DNA of 64,000 nucleotides from Phycisphaeraceae bacterium (GTDB lineage Bacteria > Planctomycetota > Phycisphaerae > Phycisphaerales > UBA1924), in assembly GCA_020639195.1 (NCBI GenBank), contig JACKHB010000002.1:682001-746000 (forward strand), written 5' to 3'. Shown one piece after another: positions 16,711 to 25,688 of the stretch. The notes below the pieces were generated by a model. The model saw nothing but the letters and a program-made list of their open reading frames with translations, did not search any database and had not been told where the DNA came from. The position numbers and the translations under genes were made by a program. The first letter of the stretch is position 1. Every line of letters starts with the position of its first letter.

Positions 16711-17693
16711 CGGAGCGGTTCCCACGGAAAGCCCGGCGGCATGAGGCGGGGCAGGCCGTGGATCCAGCCCACGAGCCACTCCTGCGCGTCGATCAGGCGC
16801 GGGCCGGGCCGATTGAACATCTGATTGCCATCCACGATGGCGATGCGCCCGCTGCGCGCGCACGGCAGGCGATCGAACCATGGCTCGGCGGCGAGCGCCT
16901 CGGCGGCCGAACGCGATTGTTCCAGCGTCAGGCCGCAGGGGGCGATGACCATCGCCTCGGGCCGGCTCTCGAGGAGGACCTCCGGGGAAACCGCGAAGGA
17001 GTGTCCGGCGGTGCGTGCGGCCACCTGCATGCCGGCACCGCTGCCGGCACGCTCATCAGCACGGGTTGGGTTGAGCGGATGCCGCGCGCCGGCTCGCTCG
17101 ATCAACTGAACGGTCCAGTGTCCACCGACAAAGAGCGGATCGGTCCATTCGAGGAAGGCGAGACTGGGTCCGGCTTCGTAGACGTTGACGTGCTCGACCG
17201 CGCGCCACAGCCGCTCGCGCAGCGCGGACAGGGCCAGGGTGGCCTCGGACTCGCGCCCGATCGCTTGTCCGACCGTGAGCACGTCGTCCAGCATGCCCTC
17301 GACAGACCGGGGGTTCAGGGCGACGACGCGGGGCTCACGCCCGGTGCGCTCTCCGATCACGCGCGCGGCCCGGCGGACCGAGCCCGGATCGATCGAGCAG
17401 ACCGAGCAGAGATCCTGCGTCAGGATCGCGTCGGGTGCGAGCGCCACGAGCCGATCAACATCGAGCGTGTAGAGCGAGTCACCCGCGGACAGGGCCTCGC
17501 GGACCTCGCGGTCGATGGCGGCGCTGTCGCGCCCTGAGCCGGGATCGATCCGCGTGCGCGCGGCGGTCAGCGCCGGGGCGTGGAGCACGGCATCCGGGAA
17601 ATCGCACTCGTGGCTGCGACCGACGAGATCGTCCGAACCGCCCAGCAGCGCGACGATCTCTGTCGCCGAGGGGATGAGGCTGACGATCCGCAT
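16707..17693 (-). CDS. cobalamin-binding/ABC substrate-binding-type protein (BtuF fold), no signal peptide
   Basis: 328 residues. It opens R-I-V-S-L-I-P-S-A-T-E-I-V-A-L-L-G, the BtuF-type start, followed by L-V-G-R-S-H-E-C-D-F-P, then a D-L-C-S-V-C motif near residue 95 and a C-terminal R-P-G-P-R-L-I-D block. BtuF-type proteins bind vitamin B12 for uptake, yet no signal peptide is present, and a cytosolic variant of this family is common in planctomycetes and other bacteria. ATG at 17693 has GGAGG four bases upstream. In operon with the MOSC gene. No transporter subunits are adjacent and the 35-base upstream gap leaves no space for a cobalamin riboswitch, so real B12 uptake is uncertain. Confidence 0.82.
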   Translation of the reverse strand: MRIVSLIPSATEIVALLGGSDDLVGRSHECDFPDAVLHAPALTAARTRIDPGSGRDSAAIDREVREALSAGDSLYTLDVDRLVALAPDAILTQDLCSVCSIDPGSVRRAARVIGERTGREPRVVALNPRSVEGMLDDVLTVGQAIGRESEATLALSALRERLWRAVEHVNVYEAGPSLAFLEWTDPLFVGGHWTVQLIERAGARHPLNPTRADERAGSGAGMQVAARTAGHSFAVSPEVLLESRPEAMVIAPCGLTLEQSRSAAEALAAEPWFDRLPCARSGRIAIVDGNQMFNRPGPRLIDAQEWLVGWIHGLPRLMPPGFPWEPLR

Positions 17694-17728
17694 GCGACCT
17701 CCGTCCGACGGTACGTCGGGCGGCGGCG

Positions 17729-18982
17729 TCAGGGTTCGATGCGCACGATGCTGGCGTCTGCCTTCATGGCGCTGAAGACCAGTTCGATGTCTTCCGGAAG
17801 CATGCGCACGCAACCCATGGACTGCTGCTGGCCGATCGAGTCCGGATCGATGGTGCCGTGCAGGCCATAGCCGGTGTGGACCGCGGCGTCGCCGAGGCCC
17901 TCGAGCCCGACCCAGAACTCGCCGATCGGATTCTTGGGATCGCTCCGCGAGAAGCGCTCGCCGGTGCGCGGGTTGGTCCAGGCGGGGTTGGCCTCGCAGA
18001 GCTTGACCTGGTAGACGCCGATGGGTGTGGAGTCTCCTTCGCCCAGGCCGACAGGGAATGAGCGGATGTAGAGCCAGTCGCGCGGGCTGTCGGCGGGGCC
18101 CCAGTACAGGTCCAGCCGGTACTCACGCTTCTTTACGACGGCGTGGAAGGGCCCTCGCACGAGCTTGAGCGTGTTGCCCGCGCGGATGCGTTCGGGGGCG
18201 GAGAGGGCATTCACTTTCTGGATGAGGCGCCAATCGACGCCGAGATCGTGGCGCTTGACGATGTTCACCAGCACATCGCCGCTCGCGATTCTGTAGGCCT
18301 CGCTCATCGGATCGCCCGGCACGATCGTGGGGCTGAACACCAGACGCTCATTGATCGCTGCCAATGCCTCTCTCAGGGATCTCGCATCGCCCGCGGAATT
18401 GTTGCCATCGCGGAGTTCTCGATTGAGCACGGTCCTGGCGGCGAGGAGGTCGTTCTTTGCGATCAAGAGTTCGGCCTCGTCGAGCGCTCGCCGGGCGCTC
18501 GATCGAGTGTGCTGGGTGGTGGCCGGCTGGCTCGCATCGGCCGGTGTTTCCGCTCGCGGCTCCGGCGGGACGGGAGAGTCGTCAGCGCCGCGCGCTGCGC
18601 CCTGCTCGCTCGTTGGGCGCTGCCTTGCCTGATCGATGGCCAGCGTCAGCGGGCCACCGTCGGCGGGAGTGGAAGTCTGGCGGGTGGTCGGGGCGGCGCG
18701 GTCCCGGGAGCCCGCCTTGCCGCGGGGCGAGTCGTTGGACTTGGGAGTGGATCGGGTCGCGGCCGGAGGTGGCACGTTTGTGGCGAGGATCTCGGGCGTG
18801 TCGCGCTCGGGCTTGTCCCGTTGCGGCGGCTGATCGCCCGACACCCGGAACGCAAAGACCGCGGCGGCCGTGATGCCGACGACTCCGAGCACGACGAGAA
18901 CGATCGGGACGTGGTGGCGCTTGCGGCGATACATGAAGCTGCGCCCGCCGCGACCTGCCGATGATTGAGATGGGAGACTCAT
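17729..18982 (-). CDS. L,D-transpeptidase (YkuD) with LysM domain and N-terminal membrane anchor
   Basis: 417 residues. After a basic head (Y-R-R-K-R-H-H) one TM helix spans about 25-45. A long Pro/Ser/Thr-rich linker reaches to residue 160. A LysM-like segment at about 226-275 (Y-R-I-A-S-G-D-V-L-V-N-I-V-K-R-H) binds peptidoglycan. The YkuD domain covers about 278-417, with H375-G-T and S388-M-G-C391-V-R-M, the catalytic His/Cys motif. It forms 3-3 or lipoprotein cross-links in the cell wall, consistent with the presence of peptidoglycan genes such as murA here. GGAGG lies 6 bases before the ATG at 18982. Confidence 0.93.
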   Translation of the reverse strand: MSLPSQSSAGRGGRSFMYRRKRHHVPIVLVVLGVVGITAAAVFAFRVSGDQPPQRDKPERDTPEILATNVPPPAATRSTPKSNDSPRGKAGSRDRAAPTTRQTSTPADGGPLTLAIDQARQRPTSEQGAARGADDSPVPPEPRAETPADASQPATTQHTRSSARRALDEAELLIAKNDLLAARTVLNRELRDGNNSAGDARSLREALAAINERLVFSPTIVPGDPMSEAYRIASGDVLVNIVKRHDLGVDWRLIQKVNALSAPERIRAGNTLKLVRGPFHAVVKKREYRLDLYWGPADSPRDWLYIRSFPVGLGEGDSTPIGVYQVKLCEANPAWTNPRTGERFSRSDPKNPIGEFWVGLEGLGDAAVHTGYGLHGTIDPDSIGQQQSMGCVRMLPEDIELVFSAMKADASIVRIEP

Positions 18983-19000
18983 CGATCCCCTCCCTGGGAC

Positions 19001-19651
19001 CTAGGACCGGATCCACCGGACGCCTCGCTCTGTCGCGAGGGCATCCATCAGCGCATCGTGCGCCTGGCGAGGCACGGATTGTACCAACTGGGCCTCAAAG
19101 CAGACACCCATCGCGCGCCCGTTCCACCGTGAATCCCCGAGGAATGCGTCGTAGTACCCTCCGCCGCGGCCGAGGCGTCCTCCGAGGCGATCAAACGACA
19201 GGCCCGGGACCAGCGCGAGGTCGATGGCATCCGGCGAGAGGGGTGGGGCGCCCGAAGGAGGATTGAGGACGCCGTGACGGGAGGGCTCGAGCGATTCCAG
19301 CGACTCGATGTGAGCGGGGGTCATGGATTTCGAGTCCCAGTCGACCCGGGGCATCGCGACGCGAACCCCGCGCTGGAGGAGCGATTCGGTGAGCAAGGAG
19401 AGGTCTGGCTCGCGCTGGATGGGGGCGTACACGAGCACGCAAGACGCCGCGACCAGGAAGGGGTCGTTGGTCAGCCCCTCGACGATGTGGCCAGACCAGC
19501 GCGCCACATCGGCACGGGAGATGGCCCCGAGCACACGTCGGGACTGGATCCGGAGGGACTCTTTCTCGAAAGATCGAGCCATCAGATCGCGCGTCTCCGC
19601 CTGACTTGGATCGTTCGTTGCATGCTTGGGTTTGTGGCGGGCGGGCTTCAT
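19001..19651 (-). CDS. 5-formyltetrahydrofolate cyclo-ligase family protein
   Basis: 216 residues, the usual size. It converts 5-formyl-THF to 5,10-methenyl-THF with ATP in cytosolic one-carbon metabolism. Family signs: the R-D-L-M or R-R-V-L-G N-terminal helix, V-L-V-Y-A-P-I-Q-R-E-P-D near residue 75, A-M-P-R-V-D, D-L-A-L-V-P-G-L-S-F-D and the signature G-R-L-G-R-G-G-G-Y-Y-D near 160. The ATG at 19651 has no clear ribosome site; an internal ATG at residue 24 (M-A-R-S-F-E-K) is a possible alternative start and fits the family length nearly as well. It stands 18 bases upstream of the L,D-transpeptidase start on the same strand. Confidence 0.9.
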   Translation of the reverse strand: MKPARHKPKHATNDPSQAETRDLMARSFEKESLRIQSRRVLGAISRADVARWSGHIVEGLTNDPFLVAASCVLVYAPIQREPDLSLLTESLLQRGVRVAMPRVDWDSKSMTPAHIESLESLEPSRHGVLNPPSGAPPLSPDAIDLALVPGLSFDRLGGRLGRGGGYYDAFLGDSRWNGRAMGVCFEAQLVQSVPRQAHDALMDALATERGVRWIRS

Positions 19652-19784
19652 GATACCGTGGTGTCAACCGACGACGCGTCGGCTGGCGTTGTGGCACCCG
19701 AGCGGGATTCTCGCCCATCATCGGGGGCTCGGATTGGACCCGGACCGATAAGACCTCCGACCGAGATTCATGGAGGAAAGCACC

Positions 19785-22547
19785 ATGACCGTGTTTGCAC
19801 CGATGATCGTCGCGCTCGTGGCCGGGCATGCAAGCGCCCTCCCCGAGGAGTCCGTGGACGTGCGGACCAGCACGTTCATGATGAGTTCTCAGTTTGAGAC
19901 TGCCGTGGCGTTTGCACCAGACGGCGCAATGCTGTCGGTGTGGACCAGCCGTCGCCAGAACGGTGGCCGATCCGGCGTGTTCGGCCAATGGCTGACCGAA
20001 CAGGGCGTGGCGGTCGGAGAGGAGTTCGCTCTCGCGGCGATTCGCGACACCAACCAGCGGGCTCCGGCGGTGGCTTCGGGCGGCGCGGGGCAGGCGTGGG
20101 CCGCGTGGCAGGCGTTCGGCCAAGACGGCGACGCGGGCGCGATCATCGCCCGCCGGTTCTCGAAGGACGGGGCTCGGAGCGCCGAAGTGCTCGTCAACGA
20201 GAACTGGGTCGGCGATCAGGTCGAGCCCGTGCTGGCGGTCGACCCCGGGTCCGGTCGCGTCCTGGTTGCGTGGGAAGATCACCTCGATGGCTCGCGAGGA
20301 CGGGTCGCGTGGCGCGTCCTGAACGCCGACGGCTCCATCGCTTCGGCCGAGCAGGGGACCGAGATTGGCTCGTCGTCGCCGAGCGTCGCGGCGGGAACGA
20401 ATGGTCAGTTTCTCCTGGCGTGGGCCACGTTTGACAGCGATTCCGGCCGACCGGCCGGGGTGCGCGTGGCGACGATCGGGCCGAACGGCCTGGCCAGCGA
20501 GAGCCAGTCGGTGAGCCTCACCGCTCTTGACTCGCAGATCGAGCCGGTTGTTGCCGCGTGCGAGGGCGGATACATCGTCTCATGGGTCGATGCGGAATCC
20601 GACGGCGATGGGTATGGCATCGTTGCCCGACGCCTTCGGGCGGATGGCGGGTGGGCAACCGGTCCGGTTGTTGTGAACTCACGGGCGGAGGGGGTTCAGA
20701 ATGCGCCCGCTCCGGCGGCCCGGCCCGATGGCTCCATCGCGATCGCGTTCAATACGGACCTGGAGGACGGACGGGCGGTGATGGTTCGCCGGTTCTCGCC
20801 CGACCTGGTTCCGCTGGGCGACGAGCAGCGAGCATCGCAGGGAGCCGCGCTCGGTCACGCGATGCGCGACGCGAGCGGGACGGCGCGCGCCGCGTTCTCG
20901 CCAACCGGAGAGCTGGCGATCGCGTGGTCGGGCGATGCCGGGCTTGGTGACTCCAGCAGCGCAAACCTGACGCTGATCGGCGCGACAGCGGCCGACGGTC
21001 CGCTGGGAGTGCGGCCGGACATGTGCGCCGCGTCGTTCTCGTCGGAATCGGGATCGGACGCTTTGTTCGCGGCCGGTCCGCACGTGCCGCCGACGCACGA
21101 TCCGCGTCGCGTCGCCGTGGACGCGCCCCGGGAGATCCGGATTGGCCCGGCCGACATCGGCTTCTCCGGCATTTCCAACACCGGCTGGGAGCCGCCGGAC
21201 CCGCACATGGCCGCGGGCCCCACGCACGTCGTCGTCATGACCAACGGCGGCATCGCGTTCTATACCAAGACGGGCACGCTGACATTCCAGGACGAGATCG
21301 AGGACAGTTTCGGGTTCTGGGGCTCCCTGGGCACCACGGGCTTCGTGTTCGATCCCGAGGTGATCTACGACCCGGCAAGCGGGCGTTTCTTCGCGATGGC
21401 GGCCGAGGCATTCGCGCCGGGCAATCGGTCGTACGTGCTGATCGCGGTCTCGGACGACTCGGACCCTAACGGCACATGGCACAAGTACCGCTTCGAGACC
21501 ACTTCGCTGGCGGGCGATCTCTTCGACTCGCCCAACATCGGCGTCACCGCCGACGCGGTCGTCGTCACGGGCGACGGGTTCGGCCTCAGCTCGAACTACC
21601 CGGTGTTCACGTGGGACAAGGCCTCGCTGCTGGCGGGCAACCCGCCCGCGGTCAGCCGGCAGGCGACGCTTTCGACCAGCACGCAGTCCGCCGGAATCCC
21701 GGCCTTCCAGGCCCCCGACCCCGGCCTCATGTACATGCTCGAGCACCAGGAGGGAAGCAACCGCACGCAGCTGCGCGTGATCGCGATGCGCGACCTGCTG
21801 ACCGGCCCGACGTTCGCGACGGCGCAGGTCTCGGTGCCCAGCTATAGCGCGCCGGGCAACATGCAGCAGATGGGCACGACCGTACGACCGAACTCCTTCG
21901 ACGCCCGCTTCTGGAGCATCGCCTACCGCAACGGCTCGATCTGGGGCACGCACCACGTCAACAGCAACCCGGTGCGCGTGCGCTGGTACGAGATCGCCAC
22001 CAACGGCTGGCCGACCAGCGGCCAGAGCCCGTCGCTTGTGCAGTCCGGCGAGATCGCGCCGGGCGCGGGCATCCACACCACCTTCAGCGCGATCGACGTC
22101 GCCGACGACGGCACGGCCGGCGTGGTCTACGCCCGAAGTGCCAGCAACGAGTTCATCAGCATGAACACGGCGTACCGGATCGCATGTGACCCTCTGGGCA
22201 CGATGCGCCCCGGTGTGCGGCAGCAGACCAACAACTCGGGCCACACTTCCGGGCGCTGGGGCGACTACGCGTCGATCGACGTCGATCCCGCCGATGGGCG
22301 CACGCTTTGGTCCTACCACGAGTACAATCAGAACAACAGTTGGCGCACCTGGGTCGCCTCGCTCGAGCCCGACAGCTGCTGCGCCGCCGACCTGGACGGC
22401 GACGGCGACGCCGACGGAGACGACTTCTTCATCTACCTCGACCTGTTCGCGGCGGGGGACCCCGATGCCGATCTCGACGGAGATGGCGATCGCGACGCGG
22501 ACGATTTCTTCGCGTACCTCGACCTGTTCGCGCTCGGCTGCCCGTAG
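19785..22547 (+). CDS. large exported protein with GC-type dockerin C-terminus
   Basis: 920 residues. Signal peptide 1-19 (ends A-S-A-L-P). Residues about 25-400 contain repeated G-R-V-L-V-A-W / F-L-L-A-W-A-T / G-Y-I-V-S-W blades, as in beta-propellers. Residues about 440-850 form a second region with P-P-D-P-H-M-A-A-G-P and a D-P-E-V-I-Y-D-P-A-S-G-R-F block, seen in several planctomycete surface proteins. The last 52 residues hold two dockerin-like calcium loops (D-L-D-G-D-G-D-A-D-G-D-D and D-L-D-G-D-G-D-R-D-A-D-D), each followed by F-F-x-Y-L-D-L-F-A, then L-G-C-P. The start at 19785 has GGAGG 8 bases upstream. Function unknown; exported and probably surface-attached. Confidence 0.88.
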   Translation: MTVFAPMIVALVAGHASALPEESVDVRTSTFMMSSQFETAVAFAPDGAMLSVWTSRRQNGGRSGVFGQWLTEQGVAVGEEFALAAIRDTNQRAPAVASGGAGQAWAAWQAFGQDGDAGAIIARRFSKDGARSAEVLVNENWVGDQVEPVLAVDPGSGRVLVAWEDHLDGSRGRVAWRVLNADGSIASAEQGTEIGSSSPSVAAGTNGQFLLAWATFDSDSGRPAGVRVATIGPNGLASESQSVSLTALDSQIEPVVAACEGGYIVSWVDAESDGDGYGIVARRLRADGGWATGPVVVNSRAEGVQNAPAPAARPDGSIAIAFNTDLEDGRAVMVRRFSPDLVPLGDEQRASQGAALGHAMRDASGTARAAFSPTGELAIAWSGDAGLGDSSSANLTLIGATAADGPLGVRPDMCAASFSSESGSDALFAAGPHVPPTHDPRRVAVDAPREIRIGPADIGFSGISNTGWEPPDPHMAAGPTHVVVMTNGGIAFYTKTGTLTFQDEIEDSFGFWGSLGTTGFVFDPEVIYDPASGRFFAMAAEAFAPGNRSYVLIAVSDDSDPNGTWHKYRFETTSLAGDLFDSPNIGVTADAVVVTGDGFGLSSNYPVFTWDKASLLAGNPPAVSRQATLSTSTQSAGIPAFQAPDPGLMYMLEHQEGSNRTQLRVIAMRDLLTGPTFATAQVSVPSYSAPGNMQQMGTTVRPNSFDARFWSIAYRNGSIWGTHHVNSNPVRVRWYEIATNGWPTSGQSPSLVQSGEIAPGAGIHTTFSAIDVADDGTAGVVYARSASNEFISMNTAYRIACDPLGTMRPGVRQQTNNSGHTSGRWGDYASIDVDPADGRTLWSYHEYNQNNSWRTWVASLEPDSCCAADLDGDGDADGDDFFIYLDLFAAGDPDADLDGDGDRDADDFFAYLDLFALGCP

Positions 22548-22572
22548 GCGGACCGGCCGACTCGACCGATTC

Positions 22573-22592
22573 CCCGAGGGTCAATCCTCGGG
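22573..22592 (+). terminator. short hairpin between convergent genes
   Basis: CCCGAGG (22573-22579) pairs with CCTCGGG (22586-22592), loop of 6. It follows the dockerin gene stop by 25 bases and overlaps the stop of the convergent kinase gene. No T-run. Plausible terminator. Confidence 0.4.
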
Positions 22593-24914
22593 TCCATCGC
22601 GCCATGCCTTGGCGTCGGTGGGCCGCTCCCATCTCTCGTAGAGATCCGCGAGCATAGAGGCGACCTCGGTCGTCCAGCGGTGACTGTCGCCCAGGGAGGC
22701 CGAGAGGGCGGCATGTGACTCGAGCAACATCGGTTCGGCCTGATCGAATCGGCGGAGTTCTCCGAGCACGGCCGCGTGTCCGGCACGGAAGTACGGGATG
22801 TACGGATGCTCGGGAGGAAGTGATTCCGTCGCACGACGCACCACTTCGGCAAGGGTGTGTTCGGCCTGGTCGAGCCTGCCGAGCTCGGCCTGAAGCTGTC
22901 CGAGGTTGCTCATGGCGGCGAGCGTCGACTGGTGCGAGGGGCCACGAACCAGCGACCGGATCTCGACGGCGCGCCCGAACAGCGGCTCGGCCTCGGACAG
23001 CTTGCCCTGGGTCGCGAGGATCACGGCCAGCGCGTTCACAGTTGAGAGCACCGAAGGGTGAGACTCATCGAGCGTGCGTGTCTCATCGGCCAGCAACGCC
23101 TTGAGAATCGACTCGGCCTCCGGGGCGCGCCCGAGGTCCCACAGGATCGACGCCAAGACTCGTCGAGCGTCAAAGGTCTCCGGATGCGTGGAACCCAGGG
23201 TTTCCTCGCGGAGGTGCAGCGTCTCTCGGGCCAGTTCCTCCGCCTCCTGGGGTCGATCGAGCGACCGGAGCACTCCGGTCAGATTCCCCATCACCGCGAG
23301 CGTGTTGCGGTCTCGATCGCCGACGCGTCTGCGATAGATCGCGAGCGCCGCCCGGTAGGACCTCTCGGCATCCTCCAGCTTGCCGCGAGCGCTCTGGGCC
23401 ATGCCCAGGTTGGTGTAGCTCGCCGCCGTGGTCGGATGGTCCGCTCCGTACAGGTCGAGATGAAGGCGCAGGCTCTCGCCCAAGAGGGCCTCGGCCCGAT
23501 CGAGATCGTCGAAGGCCAAGAGCGCGAGTCCGAGCGAATCCTTGATCGCGCCACGGACGTCGGGGTATTCGGGGAAGTCCTCATCCACCCGCTCTGACGC
23601 CGCGATGACGGCATCGCGCATCGTGACCTCGCGACCCAGAGCACGCTCGGGGTTCCCTGCTCCGAAGAGCCCCCAGAGGAACTCGGTGACGCCGCGAGCC
23701 TTTCGCGCTTCGAGACGGGCGCTGTCGCGTTGTCGGCCAAGGTCGATCGCGAGCACCGTCACGGCGATCGAGAACGCGATCAGCGCAGTCAGCAGCACCG
23801 CGACGACCGCGAAGACCGCCCGGTGGCGGCGCACCATCTTGCGCAGGACATACCAGCTGCTGTCGCGTCTGGAGAGGATCGGCTGATCAGCCAGGCGGCG
23901 CCGCACATCTTCCGCAAGCTGCGCCACACTCGGATACCGACGTGCCGGATCCTTGGACAGTGCGCGGAGAACGATCGTGTCGATGTCGGTGTCCAACCGC
24001 CGCGCTCGCCCTCTGGCCGACTGGCTCGGCGGGCGGGGCTCGACATCATTGATCGCCCGGATCACCTCCGCGGGAGGTCCATCCACCGGATATGGATGCT
24101 CCTCCGTGAGCATCTGGTACAGGATGTGTCCGAGCGCGTAGACATCCGTCATGGCGTCGACCTGCTCGGGCACGCCCCGGGTTTGCTCGGGAGAGGCGTA
24201 CGCGAGCGTGCCGGCGAACTCTCCGGGAGCGGTCACGGCGGGAAACGACTGATCGTCGATGGATCTGGCCAGCCCGAAGTCGAGCACGCGGGCGTGGCCG
24301 TCGAGATCCACCATGATGTTGCTGGGCTTGAGGTCGCGATGGATCACGCCGTGCTGATGGGCCGTCGCCACGGCGTCACAGACCTGCAGGAACAGCCTCA
24401 GCAAGTCCTCGACGCCGGCCGATTCCATGTCCAGCACGTGATCCATGAGCGGACGACCCGAGACCAGTTCCATTGAGAAGTAGGCCCGCCCATCGTCGGT
24501 CTCTCCTCGATCGTGGACCGTCACGATTCCGGGATGTCGAACCGGACTGATCAGGGCGACTTCCCGATGGAACCGGATCTGGCGGCGCTCGTCTCCCTCG
24601 ACCGACTCGTGGAGCACCTTGATCGCGACCTCTCGCCCCGTTGAAGTCTGGATCGCCCGGTACACGGCGCCCTGGCCGCCGGCGCTGAGGCGATCCACGA
24701 CCGTGTAGCCGCCGATTGATGGCAGCCCATGCACCACGGATGCGCGATCGTGCTCCGCGCGCCGAAGATCGTGCAACAGCCGATCGTCGGATCTGAGATC
24801 CGCCGCGCGCGAGGCGCACTGGCCGCATCCGGCGACATGCTCGGCCACGGCATCTCCCGGCTCACCGAGCGCGAGCCACGCCTCGATTTGGGCGACCGCC
24901 GGGCATTGGTCCAT
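22581..24914 (-). CDS. Ser/Thr protein kinase with N-terminal zinc-finger-like motif and C-terminal TPRs
   Basis: 777 residues. N-terminus: H26-x3-C30-x2-C33 (E-H-V-A-G-C-G-Q-C), similar to the HxxxCxxC zinc motif of anti-sigma (ZAS/zf-HC2) domains. Kinase domain about 70-345: S-A-G-G-Q-G-A-V-Y, Lys99, H-R-D-L-K-P-S-N with Asp194, D-F-G with Asp212, S-P-E-Q-T-R-G. TM helix about 367-390. From about 440 there are TPR repeats of the Kinesin-light-chain type (A-E-x-L-x-R-E-T-L-x-L-R-E, repeated). Its ATG shares one base with the sigma stop (TGATG), so the two are coupled. The zinc motif suggests that the kinase itself binds the sigma factor, acting as anti-sigma and kinase in one chain; this is inference. 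Confidence 0.93.
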   Translation of the reverse strand: MDQCPAVAQIEAWLALGEPGDAVAEHVAGCGQCASRAADLRSDDRLLHDLRRAEHDRASVVHGLPSIGGYTVVDRLSAGGQGAVYRAIQTSTGREVAIKVLHESVEGDERRQIRFHREVALISPVRHPGIVTVHDRGETDDGRAYFSMELVSGRPLMDHVLDMESAGVEDLLRLFLQVCDAVATAHQHGVIHRDLKPSNIMVDLDGHARVLDFGLARSIDDQSFPAVTAPGEFAGTLAYASPEQTRGVPEQVDAMTDVYALGHILYQMLTEEHPYPVDGPPAEVIRAINDVEPRPPSQSARGRARRLDTDIDTIVLRALSKDPARRYPSVAQLAEDVRRRLADQPILSRRDSSWYVLRKMVRRHRAVFAVVAVLLTALIAFSIAVTVLAIDLGRQRDSARLEARKARGVTEFLWGLFGAGNPERALGREVTMRDAVIAASERVDEDFPEYPDVRGAIKDSLGLALLAFDDLDRAEALLGESLRLHLDLYGADHPTTAASYTNLGMAQSARGKLEDAERSYRAALAIYRRRVGDRDRNTLAVMGNLTGVLRSLDRPQEAEELARETLHLREETLGSTHPETFDARRVLASILWDLGRAPEAESILKALLADETRTLDESHPSVLSTVNALAVILATQGKLSEAEPLFGRAVEIRSLVRGPSHQSTLAAMSNLGQLQAELGRLDQAEHTLAEVVRRATESLPPEHPYIPYFRAGHAAVLGELRRFDQAEPMLLESHAALSASLGDSHRWTTEVASMLADLYERWERPTDAKAWRDGPED

Positions 24915-25522
24915 CAGTCGGACCCCGGTGACGGCAATTCGTCTCGATCCTCCAGCATCGAGACGATCTCGCGCAGCCGGCAAAGACAGCGCTTCTTGGC
25001 GGCGTAGACCGAATCGGCGGAGATCCCGATCTCTCGAGCGACCTCCGCGGCAGACCGGCCATCGAGCGCGAATCTGACGAACGCGTCGATCGTCGATTGC
25101 CCCAACGCCGTTTCTTCTCGCAGGCGATCCATGGCCTCTCGGAGAATGGCCGCGCGGTGCTCCTGATCCCAGACTCGATCGAGTTCCTGCTCACCCGCAA
25201 CGGGATCGATCGCGGAAACACGGGCCGGGCTCCGCGCCAAAGACCGGCGTCGATCGATGATCCGGTATCGGGCAATCCCGATGAGCCACGCCCGGAGGCG
25301 GCCCTTGGCGGGATCGTATTTGCCCGATCGGTAGTCCTGAACAAACCTGGTCAGGGTCTCCTGCGCGATGTCGTCCGCGTCCGCCTCGCTCAGGCCCAGC
25401 CGCAGCGACCACGATCGCAGGATGGGACGGTATCGCGCGTCGAACTCGGCCCAAACGGGCCGGTTGCCGGGATCGAGCAGTCCCTCGAGCAATTGGCTGG
25501 TCGTGCGCGTGGCGGTGATCAC
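24914..25522 (-). CDS. ECF-like sigma factor coupled to the Ser/Thr kinase
   Basis: 202 residues. Region 2 at about 25-95: F-D-A-R-Y-R-P-I-L, then L-S-E-A-D-A-D-D-I-A-Q-E-T-L-T-R-F and G-R-L-R-A-W-L-I-G-I-A-R-Y-R. Region 4 near 140-190: F-V-R-F-A-L-D-G-R-S-A-A-E-V-A-R-E-I-G and S-A-D-S-V-Y-A-A-K-K-R. The GTG at 25522 is chosen: it has a GGGGAAG-like ribosome site and gives the usual length; the frame is open upstream but reaches into the divergent gene's promoter. Divergent from the dockerin gene at 25689. Two ATCGGTGGA copies in the 166-base gap are possible control elements. Confidence 0.9.
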   Translation of the reverse strand: MITATRTTSQLLEGLLDPGNRPVWAEFDARYRPILRSWSLRLGLSEADADDIAQETLTRFVQDYRSGKYDPAKGRLRAWLIGIARYRIIDRRRSLARSPARVSAIDPVAGEQELDRVWDQEHRAAILREAMDRLREETALGQSTIDAFVRFALDGRSAAEVAREIGISADSVYAAKKRCLCRLREIVSMLEDRDELPSPGSD

Positions 25523-25571
25523 GACTCTTCCCCGATGCGGCCCAGTGTACAGGCCGGTGGGCGAGGACTGG

Positions 25572-25616
25572 ATCGGTGGAAGCAGAAATCTGGCCACGAG
25601 GTGTCCAATCGGTGGA
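25572..25616. repeat. direct repeat ATCGGTGGA x2 in a divergent promoter region
   Basis: ATCGGTGGA occurs at 25572-25580 and 25608-25616, a 36-base period, in the gap between the sigma gene and the divergent dockerin gene. Could be operator half-sites on one face of the helix (36 bases is about 3.4 turns) or chance in GC-rich DNA. Confidence 0.4.
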
Positions 25617-25688
25617 GTCGCCCCCGGAGTATGGATGAGGGCGGCCCGCGGTGGGTCGTCCCGTCGCCTCGAAACTGGGAGCTCTGAC

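Noticed and set aside
17694..17728. Possible cobalamin riboswitch before the cobalamin-binding-type gene
   Set aside because: Only 35 bases separate it from the L,D-transpeptidase stop; a B12 box and its aptamer cannot fit.
20679..22319. Minus-strand 546-codon frame inside the dockerin gene at 19785
   Set aside because: Low-complexity Arg/Val/His/Ala composition and no ribosome site; the sense gene has signal peptide and dockerin.
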